DNA of 64,000 nt from Septoria linicola (GCA_024114885.1 CP099425.1:1488001-1552000), one strand, 5' to 3'. Counted from the stretch's first letter, positions 47,414 to 57,897 are shown. Program-made: numbers and translations. The notes: generated by a model from the letters alone, not told the origin.

Positions 47414-48006
47414 CTCATCACCTGTTGACGGCGAGGTAGACCTGGCGAGATAGACGTGTAAGACCTTGGAAATTGGGCCTAAGCGATGACACAGGACCGT
47501 TGATTCGTGTTTTGTGTCGCGCTGACAGGTTGTGACGAGTGCGAAGTAGGAGGCTGGAGATGGCTGGGAAAGCTGGGTGGAAGAAGCCAATAGTTCTACC
47601 ACGACACGCAGCCCACATTGGGCAGTTGTCTCTCTTCCCTCTCTCGAGTCCTTTGTGTCTGCCCGACATACTGCCACACATACACACACATTCCAGTCGC
47701 TCGTTATCGATAGTTCTGTACCATCATACTGCTAGAAACAACAAAACGTAGTGTACAATCAAACAAGCAGACCGAGACTTGTTGGGCCCCCACCACAACC
47801 CTCCATCCGATCCTGTTTCCGACGACGACGACGACGTCGGGTGGGCTGTCCCGACCACGCAATCAATCAATCGATCAGGCACAACGAGAAACATCACAGA
47901 GACAGACCGACAAACAGCTCAATCGACCAAATCATCAGCACTTCTGCCAGTCCACCGGTGTTGAACGGCCAAACGACGCTCGCGCCGAGTCTCCGGACGC
48001 GCAACA
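47414..48006. promoter_or_regulatory. Divergent region before the membrane protein
   Basis: About 590 bp between divergent genes. The part near 48006 is C/A-rich and ATG-poor in the gene's frame, as expected for a 5' leader. No defined site. Confidence 0.4.
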
Positions 48007-48654
48007 ATGCCGGCCATTCCACTACCTCGTTCGCTCTCTCCCAACGACGCCCGAATCCTCGAGTCGCGACAACTGCAGACACTGGGGCATGCTGCTACTG
48101 TCTATGCGCGGAACGTGATACACGTCGCGCAATCTCTCAAACGATCGATCCTGCCTCGCCAAAGTGCGAACGGCGTCGTCATCGCCATACCTGCGCAATA
48201 CAAGGGCCTCAACTCAGGCCCAGCGCCCGGTGCAGTCGCCGGTATCGTCCTTGGCAGCGTCGCGGGCTTCCTGCTGTTGATCTGGCTGTTGTGGGTAGCA
48301 AGCAGTGGCTCAGGCTTCATCCGGGCTACCACATTGAACGAGGAGGATGTAGTCGTCCGACGGCGGAGTCGTAGCAGAGGAACGAGACGGAGTCGGAGAA
48401 CAGAAATGACGAGTCGATCGCCGCGCAGGGAACGGATAGTCAGACAAGAGCGAATCGTGCGAGATATGCCGCCTCCGAGAGAAGCCAGCCGAATTCGTGA
48501 GACGGTGATTCTGAACGACAGCAGAATGCCAGAGCGGAGAGTTGACGGCGACGACATTGTCGAAGTGATAGAAGAGCACTCGAGCATCGGTGTGTCTCCG
48601 CCGAGGGGAAAGAGCAGGAGAGGCAGCCAGGGCTACAGGTCAGTCTACTCCTAG
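48007..48654 (+). CDS. Single-pass membrane protein with Arg/Ser-rich tail, 215 aa
   Basis: I do not recognise a named family. One exon, good context at the ATG (CAACAATGCC). Residues 76-97 form one strong membrane span (AVAGIVLGSVAGFLLLIWLL) with GxxxG-type small-residue spacing. There is no clear cleaved signal peptide at the start. After the span the chain becomes highly basic (VVRRRSRSRGTRRSRR) and contains the repeated block RERIVRQERIVRDMPPPRE. It then shows an acidic patch (DDIVEVIEEH) and ends RSVYS. The positive-inside rule places the C-terminus in the cytosol. The plan resembles fungal wall-sensor-like or signal-anchor proteins, but a Ser/Thr-rich ectodomain is missing. It is likely real because of clean frame and consistent design. 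Confidence 0.65.
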   Translation: MPAIPLPRSLSPNDARILESRQLQTLGHAATVYARNVIHVAQSLKRSILPRQSANGVVIAIPAQYKGLNSGPAPGAVAGIVLGSVAGFLLLIWLLWVASSGSGFIRATTLNEEDVVVRRRSRSRGTRRSRRTEMTSRSPRRERIVRQERIVRDMPPPREASRIRETVILNDSRMPERRVDGDDIVEVIEEHSSIGVSPPRGKSRRGSQGYRSVYS

Positions 48655-49544
48655 CCAAATGCTATAAGCTTCGAGCAGAACACCACAGCACCACAGCATC
48701 ACACCTCCACGCCACCCGCCTCCTCCTGCATGACCCCTTCAGATCATGTGTGTTGCCACGAGGCTGCCACAATCAGCAGCAGGCACTGATGCATCACGGG
48801 TGCAGCTGAATTGTCACAGCCGCCAGACCTACCGTCGTCTTGGCCGCTGACTTACATGGCATCGCAGACGAGGAGAAGACTCCGACTTTTGATCGCCGAA
48901 TGTCCCACGCGGTTGCATGGCCGGAGATCGAAAGGTAGCACAAACTGTGCATAATGTACGACTATTAGGACAGCATTGGGACAGCGGAGGCATTGTCAGC
49001 ACAGCATAGAATGGGTCAAGGAAAGCAGCGAGCATGCCGCAATGTCGGAGCCGGCGTCGAGGAATGTTGGGAGAGAAGTATGGCAGCGAATTATACCCCG
49101 TAGATGCCATTGTTTTTCGCATCAGTCCCAGATAGTAAATATCGCGTCTTTTGCGTGATTGATTTGAGGTGTTTCACTTGCACTTTCTCAATGGTCGTTC
49201 TTTCCTTCGTTGTGTGCATGTATGCCTGAAACGCCACACTTTCATGCACGCCTTGCATTGGCATGCGTGCATGCACTACTTAGCTTCTTGCCCTCCATGT
49301 GCTACATGATGCCTTATACTGTCGATCTTGTACTCCATACCTCATGCGTATTGCTCCCTCAGCCCTGGCTCAAATCAGTACGATTCGAGCGGATGTCATT
49401 ACGACCACACATTACAGGCTTTTACTCCGCTATTGGACACCGTACTGACGTGCGTTGTGCATTCAGACCCCCAAGTCCCCTCAATTCGACTCACTCGCCT
49501 GCTGGAACATATTCAAAGATTCTCGGACAAGACAAGTAGAAACC
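48655..49544. other. Convergent 3' intergenic region
   Basis: About 890 bp between the converging ends of the membrane protein gene and the MFS transporter gene. Only small frames; nothing else recognised. Confidence 0.5.
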
Positions 49545-51368
49545 TCACCTCATCTCGACCTTCTCACCAAGACCCTTCTCCCTCTTGACCTGTGCTTGCC
49601 ACGCGAACCAACATGCTACAATACAAGCCGTTGCACATGCCAAAGTCGCACCGCAGAAACTCTGAGCTCCAGGCCACGAAGTCGGAAATATGGCTCCTCC
49701 CACAGGCGATCCTATCAGAATGCCAAGTGCGCCAGCGAACATGTTGATTCCGAATCGTGTCCCGATCGTTCTCAGATCTTTTGTCATACTGGCCACAGCA
49801 GCACCCTGTAGGGAGACGAAAGCTCCTGAGAAGAAACCGTAGAGGAAACACCACACCACGAGACCTGCTGTGCTGTGCTTGATGCCGATCCAGCAGAAGG
49901 CGAGGAGCGTGGCTGAAGCGGTCGTAGTAGCTAGCACTTTCAGTGGGTGGAAGTACTTATCTCCTATGTACGAGGGCACGATACGACCTGGGATCGAGCC
50001 AATGTTGAGGAAGATGAGCATCCAGAATTCCATTCCCAGACCATGGTTTGCGGCGTATTGCTCGATGAAGAAATAGGGTATGTATTGTCCCACGAATCCG
50101 AAGAAAGTGGCCAGATTCATAATCTGGAAAGGCACTTCCTTTAAGATTGAGGCGTCGAAGATCTTGCGTCGTCCTGGCGGGCGGACACGAGGCTTGATGA
50201 CAATACATGGTATGGCCAATGTTAAGATTGCGATGAAGCCAATGATACGGACTGCCCAACCAAAGCCTAGCTCAGTAGGCTGCACGTATTTGAATATGAG
50301 TGGGTACACCACGCCGCCTAGGGAGGAGCCGGAAGCGGAAATTCCCATGACGAGAGCTCGTTTGGAGGAGAAGTAGCTTGGCAGGATCGATGTCGCTGTG
50401 ATGAACAGACAGCCGCCGCCTATCCCACAGCACACTCCTTGAGCTAATATCAGCTGCCAGTATTCTTCGCAAAGCGAGGTCATCATTATGCCAAAGACCA
50501 CGGAGAAGGAACCGAAGAGCACGAGCAGACGCGGATTGCCTACATCGAAGACCGGTCCCCAGGATATAGGTGAGGCACATAGGAAGAACGATGTCAGGGT
50601 ACCTATCCATGAGATCGATGAATTGGACGTGTCGAGGAGAAGTGTTCCTTTGTAATATGTCTGGAAGACCTGCAGATCACTTGAGATCAGCATAGGTTAA
50701 GATCATCTTCTTAGCTTCTTGTGCCTTACACCGAATGCATTGATCAAACCCCAAGTGTTGAAGAAAAGGAAGTAGCCTCCCAAAACTTGTAGCCATGCTG
50801 TCGTGCCGCCATCGGGTGGAGGGCCACCGGGAGGCCCAGCGGGTCTGACAGCTTCTTTCCGAGGAGTCGAATGTTCGTCTTGAGGAATTGCGCGGAAGTA
50901 CTCGTTGTAGACTGATTTAAGTGAAGAACCGCTTTGGCTTCTGGCGTGAGCAGCATTCGCTGGTACTGCCAATGGCGAATCGTAAGGTGAGCTTGGAGTC
51001 TCTGGTCGAGGAAAGCCTGGATGAAAAGATCCGGGCGATGCTGGTGGGGTCGTCCCTTCTGGCAGAAACGCTTGCCTCGTTGGTGAGGCTATGTTGCCGA
51101 AGGAGTTTTGCGTGGGGCTTGGTTGCCACTCTGCATCATCATATCTCGTCGTCGTCCTGCCATTGTGTCTGTCGCTATAGCCGGGGAGAACAAGTCCTCT
51201 GCTGGAGTCGGCAAATTCCGATACACGATATGGATATGCCCTGTCTGTGCCCGACGTTGTCGGTCGATCAAAGTTTCCGTTCCAATCAGATGTGGTCGAT
51301 GGGCCTCGAGAATGTAACGGCAGTTCCCGCAGCGGATAGTGGAAGGAGTCGTCTCGTGCGTGTGCCAT
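49545..51368 (-). CDS. MFS transporter, monocarboxylate-transporter (MCT/SLC16-like) family
   Basis: Two exons (50730-51368 and 49545-50669) with a 60-nt intron in phase 0 give 587 aa. The first about 185 residues are polar, Pro/Ser/Gly-rich and lie before the first membrane helix, unusually long for an MCT. The membrane part begins with the family-type PDGGTTAWLQVLGGYFLFF signature (an acidic residue before Gly-Gly). About twelve helices follow, including GFGWAVRIIGFIAILTLAIP and the large-loop segment RPPGRRKIFD between the two halves. Fungal members carry small organic acids, riboflavin or secondary-metabolite intermediates; the substrate cannot be told. The gene is head to head with the NRPS-like enzyme, 1.9 kb apart, so export or uptake linked to that enzyme is possible. 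Confidence 0.9.
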
Positions 51369-53249
51369 GATGAGTGAAGGTCTGCAGCATGCAAGGAATG
51401 GGGCACAATTTGCCTTTCTACCAGACAGTGCTGAGGCAAGGTTGTAACCTCAGACGCGTGACGGTATCAGACAAACGATGTGAGGTCTGAGCAAACTCCG
51501 CCAGTTCGCAGCTGTACTGCCCCGGATGCCAAAAGCACGGAAAGGTGCACCAGCACAACGCCACGGCTCGCTTGGCTTCAAAAATAGGACGCCAGCTGGT
51601 CCGAAACCAGCGACAAACAGTTGAGTGATACTCTGTCAATTGGTGGAGTGATTATTACCTGTTCTGTCCGCTTGCCAGCAATGCCAAGTTGAGTTGCACA
51701 CCGATATAGCCGCTCAACTGCAGGTTACAGTGCAGTTGAGCAATTATTGAAAATCTCGGAGGATTCTGGCGTAGTGGTGGTCTGTACGAGAATGGAGTCT
51801 TGAAAGAAGTCAAGCGAATGACCTCAAGGTCCGAGATAGGCAGTCTCGGAGCCGAGTGAGGATGCTGCGGATGTACGAAGGCGATAGGGCGATGGCAACA
51901 AAAGCGCGACTGTGCATGCCTTTCACATGGCGCACCTGCAGTCTCTGTGAGCTCTTGGATCAGGCCGAGATGCGCTACACGAGCGCATGCATTCGGTGCA
52001 TCACAGAGATACAGATATAGCAGCATCGTGCACAAGATGCTTCCTAGCGCGAGAAAAGCGATGCATAGTAGATGATAGCGTCCACGGTACGAGTGGGTCG
52101 AGAGCGATGGAATCTATTGGAGACCCATAGACCCTGTCGCGAAACCGCGCCCACAGAAAAGCGTCTTGTCAAGTGGTACAAACAGCGCCGCGAGCTCAGT
52201 TTGCGGAGGCGGTGACGAGATATTGGGTGTATGGTCAGGAATGTAGGTTGTTGTGCTCCGTGAAGTCGTGTTAAGAGTAGGTTGACTGCGCGATGGCTGA
52301 AGTCAGATTTCAGGCACTGATCGGAGACTGGTCAGCTTCGAATGGAGGCGCGCCTGCCGTGCCGGCTCGCAACCTTGTGCAGATGCACCTTTGCAGCGCG
52401 TTGACCATTGATACCTTGCATGCTGGGCGTTTGGTTATCACATCGTTTATGTGCCTAGGCAGACGCCTTGAGACCACTCCAAGCTGTCACCAATACACCC
52501 TCGCTCGTCTCGACGAGGTCATCGGCCTGCCTGAACCAGCGGTGGCCACGCGCCATACCTGCTTCTGCAATGCAAAGAACAGTCGCGGTGGCGCGGAGGT
52601 CCGCTGCCAGCAAACAGCTCCGAGCAGCACGTCAGGCAATATTAAGGGGCCTGCAGGCGTAGCGGGTCTCGTCTGCCCCACTGCCACACGAACTGGGTCT
52701 CCCAACGGATGGCGAGAGGTCGCTCGGCAGTGTCGCAGCAGTTTCTGATAGAAAATCGCTGGCGAAATTCAGGCACTGCCTGGCATCAGACATTCCAGAA
52801 GAAGGCGTGCCACTGCATCTAAGCGGCTAGTCTGCACGCTGGATCCCCGGAATTCAGCCCTTGGGTCGCTTTCGTCCTTTGTGTGACGGATAAGGTATGG
52901 CTGCCGGGAAGCGCGATGGCACTGTTGCAGAGTCCTGCTCGTGAAACGCCCTTGGCCGTGCTTCGAGGATTCTCTTCGAAAGCTTGGTGTGCCAGCTAAC
53001 CGCTTCGCGTACGTATGCGATGCGATATGTTTAGCTATCTCGTTAATGATTCCTGGGCTAGCATGCATCATGACGGCCCTTCCTCCCAACGGGCAAACAA
53101 CGCACGTGTCGATGAGCGGAGACTGACAGCGGGCATGAGCATTCACCAGCAAGGTACTTAGTCTGTCCTCCATCTGCCTCCTGCACATCTGGACCGAAAG
53201 ACGCTTGGTTACTGTTGCAGTGTGGGACTCAGCACGCGCTTGAGCAACA
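51369..53249. promoter_or_regulatory. Shared intergenic region of MFS transporter and NRPS-like gene
   Basis: 1.88 kb between divergent genes. It contains one 151-codon plus frame with a true ATG (52293-52748) that has no recognisable domain and is probably chance. No further gene. Promoters of both flanking genes should lie here. Confidence 0.4.
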
Positions 53250-56200
53250 ATGGCCGAAACACTACCATCGCTGGAATACGGGCCACGCGTGGAGGACCAA
53301 AGTATCTCTCACTTGCAGCTCTTCCAGGAAACAGTCCAAGCTAGGCCGCACGCAACAGCACTTATCGCGAAGCATCAGTCGCCCGTCACATTCCGATGGG
53401 TTGGCAGCCAAAATACGGACAAGAGCTACGTACAATGGACCTTTGCAGACTTGGACCGCGGCGCAAGGCGTTTGGCAACCGCACTGAACAGTCTCACGCC
53501 CATTGAACGAAGGCCAGTTGCAGCTCTCATCAACAATCAGGCGGAATGGGCCCTATTCTACTGGGCATGTGCCTACCTGCACTCGCCGTTCGTGCCCATC
53601 AACCCAAAGACCGCTACGCGTACCGAAGAGATCAACCACATGCTAGATCTCGTTGGACCTGTAGTACTGGTCACTGCCGACTTAATAATTGCCAATCAAC
53701 TGGAACACAGCCTGTCCGAAAAGTTGATGTCCTCCATCAGCACCAGAATCACCTTGTCAAATCCTGTTGGCGCGACTCAGCAAGAATGGCGTCTCCTCGC
53801 AGATGTTATGTCCGGCGAGCTGACCCCGCCTCACACTCCCGACGTCGTGGGAGCAGATGACACCATTGTCATTCTCTTCACAAGCGGCACAACTTCTCTG
53901 CCAAAGCCTTGCGCGTTGACTAGCTTCCAATGCCTCAATGCAGCTTTGGGCTACATGGACGCTCAAAAGGTCGGCAGTGGCCACCGTTTTGTGCAGCATC
54001 TACCAGGCTTCCACTCTTATGGGATAGGCTGGTCGCTGGGTTTCTGGCTTCGTGGAGGCATGATCATCTACCCATCGGACTCATTCGAAGCCCAGGCGAC
54101 TTTGGAATGTTTTGATCAGTTCCAAGCCACACATATGGGGCTTGTGCCAACGACCGCTCAAGCTATCTTGGCGCACCCTGCATTTTCCAAGACAGATCTC
54201 AGCACGCTCGTCAGCATCGACATCAGCGGCGCTGGTGTGCTGCCCAGCCTGATCGATGCTTGCGCCTCGACGCTGAAAGTACCGTCAAGCACCAGCTACG
54301 GGATGACTGAGTCTCCAGGCACTATGGCGTGGTCTGTCGAAGAGGGCTCGGTGCTTCGAGACGGAGAGGTCATGTCTGGTCGACCTGTACGAGCGACTTG
54401 CGTCAAAGTCTGCGAGCCTGGTACTCGAGACATTCTGCCACGTGGTGAGTATGGAGAATTACACAATGGCGGACCTCAGGTCATCCCTCAATATATGGAT
54501 CCCCGCGTGTCCACCAAAGACTTTTATGTTGACGACGATGGCACAAGATGGATCATCACTGGTGACCAGGCTATTATGGATCAAGACGGCGCAGTGCGCA
54601 TCACTGGTAGGTACAAAGACATGATCATTCGAGGTGGCGAGAATATCTCGCCTGCTAGCATCGAGGATTATCTCAGTAAGCGACCTGGTGTTTTCCAAGT
54701 TCAGGTCGTAGGCGCCCCAGATGATATGGCTGGCGAGGTGCCCATTGCTGTCATCATTGAGGCAGAAACCCAGCCAGCAAACCTCGCAGAGCTGAAGAAC
54801 GACACTCAGCGTGACCTTGGTGCAGCGTTCGCACCCAAGCTTGTGCTGCGCCTGAGCGACATCGGCCTGAGCGCGTGGCCCACGACTGCTTCGGGCAAGA
54901 TCAGGAAAGTTGAGCTGGCCAAGACTGTGCGCGAATACCTCAAGGCAGAAGCAGAGAAGGGTGTCGACAAGTCTGGGTCCACTGTAGATCAGCTCATCAA
55001 CATCTGGAAGATGATCAGTGGCACAGACGGCTTGTTGCCCTCGACACTGATCGATGCTTTTGCCGACTCATTGATGATGATGCAGCTTTCCAGCTCGGTC
55101 AAGAAGGAACTTGGCAGAGATATCACAGTGGAGGACTTCAAGAACTGTGAATCGATTCAGGATCAGGCCAATTTGATCGAAGCGAGACCATTGAAGAGCG
55201 CTGTTCCCTTGCAGCCAAAACGAGAGGGGCCTCCTTCCATCCATGATATGCCCCACTGCAGAGAGGACGAAGATGTGTTTTGGGAGACGGTCTATGCTGC
55301 GGAGTGCGTCCTTGCGCCTTATGGTCTCAGGTGGAACGACGTAGAAGATGTTATGCCACTCCCAGATTGGGATGCCATCTTCCTCAACCGTGCACGACCT
55401 TGCTCCTGGAATCTGCGCTTCACCTACAAGGCGCCCGTAGACGCTGAAAGCCTCACTCATGCGATCAAGACTTCTCTTGAGTACCATCCGACAATGCGAT
55501 CGATGGGCTTCCCTCTTGGAGAGGACATGCTGCTAGCCACTGTCCAGCCTACAGAGGAATGGCTCAAGGCGTCCATGACGACTGGCTGGGAGGTTGACAC
55601 GAAAGAAGATCTCATCCAGTTGTTGCTGCACGACCCGATACACGACAATGCTAGTGCTCCCGGTCCTCTTGTCAAATTTCATGTCGCCAAGGTACGAAGT
55701 GACGGTACATCGGGACTCGTGATGGTAGTATCCCATGCAGTTAATGACATGAGCATGACCAAGCTGTGGCTCGAAGACATTGTCAGCTTGCTGACCCAGG
55801 AGGGCACTGTTGTACCTCATGCGCAGTTCAAGGATTACGCTACAGCCTTCTTCGATCACCGGGATGGCCTCGAGGCTGACAATGGCATCAAGTACTGGTC
55901 AGAGAAGCATCAAGGCATCTCACTTACTCCAGAATCATCACTTTGGCCACCACAACGGGCCGCCGAATGGTTCAAGGGTAGTGATATTGGCTGGACCAGG
56001 TGGAATGGCGTGAAAGCGCGTCGAGGAGAGCGTTCCGTCTCGCAAGACGACAAGATACGCGCTCAGCAAGGCATTCGTCGAATGGTGAAAGTCGAGGACA
56101 TCACACGCCTCAAAGCCGAGCATAACGTGCCAGTGTTTATGCTTGTGAAAGCAGCGATCGCAATCATGAATGTCAGCAAGACTGGAGGCAAGGACGCCAT

Positions 56201-56798
56201 CTTCGGCACAATCAATGCTGCTCGAACTTGGCCTTTCAGCTCGGACTATAGCGCCCTTGAACGGGAAGCATACACTGGTAATCCTTTGGACGTGTCAGGT
56301 TGTACTACAGAGTATGTCCTCGACAGGATACCCGTCGGCCGCTCAAAGTCACTTTTGGCTTTCATGCAACAGGTGACGAAAGACGAAGAGCAAAACAGCG
56401 CATATGCTCACACACCATTCTTCCGTATTGTAGACCGGCTCAGAGATCCGCTATCTGCTGACGACACCCGCACATTTGCGGAACGCGAGCGTGACGCCGA
56501 GTCGTTACTCCCTCTGATCCGCCGACAGAGCTTCAACTGGCTGCCGACAGCACCGACAGCACAGAATCCCAAAGGCCTACAATTCCAACAGATGTTGACG
56601 CGCATGGACAACGGCTTGACAATCACCGGCTTCTTGCTAGATGATAAGCGCAGCGTTGCGCTTAGCTTCAGCTGGGATGCAGAGCACTTGAGTCTGAGCG
56701 AAGCAGAGCGAGCGCTGGACGATCTTGTCTCTTTGGTCGGCCACATGGGTAAGGAGGACAACTGGTCGAAGACGATTTCAGAACTTACCAGGTTGTAA
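53250..56798 (+). CDS. NRPS-like enzyme: adenylation - carrier - condensation-like
   Basis: Single-exon gene of 1182 aa. The N-terminal part is an acyl/aryl-adenylate-forming domain: ATP-loop ILFTSGTTSLPKP (about 207-220), STSYGMTESPG (about 347-357), TGDQAIMDQDGAVRITGRYKD (about 437-456) with the hinge, and the catalytic lysine motif ASGKIRKVEL (about 547-556). A carrier domain follows with the phosphopantetheine Ser607 in FADSLMMM. The C-terminal 500 residues resemble a condensation/alcohol-acyltransferase fold, with HAVND at 829-833 matching the HxxxD active-site pattern; the usual final Gly is replaced by Met. There is no reductase or thioesterase. It should activate a carboxylic acid, load it and pass it to an amine or alcohol acceptor. 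Substrate unknown. It begins at the ATG at 53250. Confidence 0.88.
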   Translation: MAETLPSLEYGPRVEDQSISHLQLFQETVQARPHATALIAKHQSPVTFRWVGSQNTDKSYVQWTFADLDRGARRLATALNSLTPIERRPVAALINNQAEWALFYWACAYLHSPFVPINPKTATRTEEINHMLDLVGPVVLVTADLIIANQLEHSLSEKLMSSISTRITLSNPVGATQQEWRLLADVMSGELTPPHTPDVVGADDTIVILFTSGTTSLPKPCALTSFQCLNAALGYMDAQKVGSGHRFVQHLPGFHSYGIGWSLGFWLRGGMIIYPSDSFEAQATLECFDQFQATHMGLVPTTAQAILAHPAFSKTDLSTLVSIDISGAGVLPSLIDACASTLKVPSSTSYGMTESPGTMAWSVEEGSVLRDGEVMSGRPVRATCVKVCEPGTRDILPRGEYGELHNGGPQVIPQYMDPRVSTKDFYVDDDGTRWIITGDQAIMDQDGAVRITGRYKDMIIRGGENISPASIEDYLSKRPGVFQVQVVGAPDDMAGEVPIAVIIEAETQPANLAELKNDTQRDLGAAFAPKLVLRLSDIGLSAWPTTASGKIRKVELAKTVREYLKAEAEKGVDKSGSTVDQLINIWKMISGTDGLLPSTLIDAFADSLMMMQLSSSVKKELGRDITVEDFKNCESIQDQANLIEARPLKSAVPLQPKREGPPSIHDMPHCREDEDVFWETVYAAECVLAPYGLRWNDVEDVMPLPDWDAIFLNRARPCSWNLRFTYKAPVDAESLTHAIKTSLEYHPTMRSMGFPLGEDMLLATVQPTEEWLKASMTTGWEVDTKEDLIQLLLHDPIHDNASAPGPLVKFHVAKVRSDGTSGLVMVVSHAVNDMSMTKLWLEDIVSLLTQEGTVVPHAQFKDYATAFFDHRDGLEADNGIKYWSEKHQGISLTPESSLWPPQRAAEWFKGSDIGWTRWNGVKARRGERSVSQDDKIRAQQGIRRMVKVEDITRLKAEHNVPVFMLVKAAIAIMNVSKTGGKDAIFGTINAARTWPFSSDYSALEREAYTGNPLDVSGCTTEYVLDRIPVGRSKSLLAFMQQVTKDEEQNSAYAHTPFFRIVDRLRDPLSADDTRTFAERERDAESLLPLIRRQSFNWLPTAPTAQNPKGLQFQQMLTRMDNGLTITGFLLDDKRSVALSFSWDAEHLSLSEAERALDDLVSLVGHMGKEDNWSKTISELTRL

Positions 56799-56903
56799 TC
56801 ACGGCGTAATGAGGTAATGGTAATGGAGATGGCGTAATAATGGACAGACTCACTTGGCTGGCAGAGTTGGCCATGGGTCGAGGATAGTAGACCAAGCGGC
56901 ACA

Positions 56904-56973
56904 GAGATCCATTTCGATGAACGATACATGTATAGCTTCTTCTGACATATCTTAGTCGTGCACTCTGGCGCAG
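56904..56973. repeat. Left copy of a diverged 70-bp direct repeat
   Basis: Begins GAGATCC and runs through CGATACATGTATAGC and CATATCTTAGTCGTGCA to GCGCAG. It matches 57828-57897 over the whole length, with the same 70-nt length and scattered substitutions. The two copies enclose the minisatellites. Confidence 0.85.
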
Positions 56974-57261
56974 TTGCTGGGTGTTATACAATGGTGTTGA
57001 ACCTTATTCAGTCACTCTATCTCTGCAGGCCAGTTCCTCATACGGGTGTCGGGAGCTGTGTAGCTAGGCTAGGCTCACTTCTATGACATGATGATGGACT
57101 TTGGAGGGTCGGCTTGACTTTTTGTAAGTGCGTATGATCTTTCAAATGGTCAGAGGAGTCTGTCAGAGCGTCAGAGGGGTCTAGAAGGTGAGCTGAATTG
57201 TCGGAGTAGTCGGGTCAAGCCTGAGATGATGCGCTAATTTCTTCTGAGTTGGCCACTCCAG

Positions 57262-57450
57262 CATTGAGATGGTATGTTGAGCATGGACGTGGTGGGTTGA
57301 GCATGGACTGCTCGGATGAGTATGGACCGGTCACTCCAGCTCTAAGTTGGTATGTTGAGCACGGACTGGTCAGTTGAGCATGGACTGGTCACTTCAGCTC
57401 CAAGTTGGTCAGTTGAGCATTGACGTGGTAGGTTGAGCATTGACGTAGTA
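57262..57450. repeat. Minisatellite with GTTGAGCA(T/C)(G/T)GAC core
   Basis: The core GTTGAGCATGGAC or a one- or two-base variant occurs about six times, with a degenerate copy GATGAGTATGGAC. Copies are mixed with CACTCCAGCTCTAAGTTGGT-type blocks. Spacing is about 22-24 nt in the regular parts. The repeat is non-coding as far as can be seen. Confidence 0.85.
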
Positions 57451-57539
57451 GATCCAATTCGGCGAAGTGTCTGGAGTACTCTTGGACAGGCGTATAGATG
57501 AGCAATATCTTCGTAGTCAGCTCAGCTTTTAATGGGGTC

Positions 57540-57815
57540 GAGCGAACTTTCACGGGGTCGAGCGAACTCCTGCGAATCGAGCGAGTTGGCACGGAGTTGG
57601 AATGGTCAGATCGATAAGGACGAGGTCAGATCGAAAAGAACGAGGTCACGTCAGCTCGAACGAGGTCAGATCGAAAAGAACGAAGTCACGTCAGCTCGAA
57701 CGAGGTCAGGTCTAAGATAACGAGGTCAGCTCAGCTCGAACGAGGTCAGATCAAAAAGAACGAGGTCAGATCCAGCAAGACGAGGTCAGATCGGTAAGAA
57801 CGAGGTCAGGTCAGC
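57540..57815. repeat. Minisatellite with ACGAGGTCAG core, about 20-nt unit
   Basis: A unit of about 20 nt built on (A)ACGAGGTCAG followed by ATCGAAAAGA, CTCAGCTCGA or similar is repeated roughly ten times from about 57622; its beginning (from 57540) has related GGGTCGAGCGAACT units. Variants alternate (AGATCGAAAAGA, CGTCAGCTCGA), giving a higher-order pattern of about 40 nt. Internal divergence indicates an old array. Confidence 0.88.
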
Positions 57816-57827
57816 GACAGCCAGATC

Positions 57828-57897
57828 GAGATCCAGTCTGATGCACGATACGTATATAGCTGCCACCGGCATATCTTATTCGTGCATGGTAGCGCAG
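57828..57897. repeat. Right copy of the diverged 70-bp direct repeat
   Basis: Starts GAGATCC, contains CGATACGTATATAGC and CATATCTTATTCGTGCA, ends GCGCAG. Direct-repeat partner of 56904-56973. Confidence 0.85.

Noticed and set aside
52293..52748. 151-codon plus frame with a real ATG between the MFS and NRPS-like genes
   Set aside because: No domain, irregular composition and no splice support; likely chance.
57532..57720. 62-codon plus frame through the minisatellite
   Set aside because: An open frame produced by the repeat unit itself; no sign of coding constraint.
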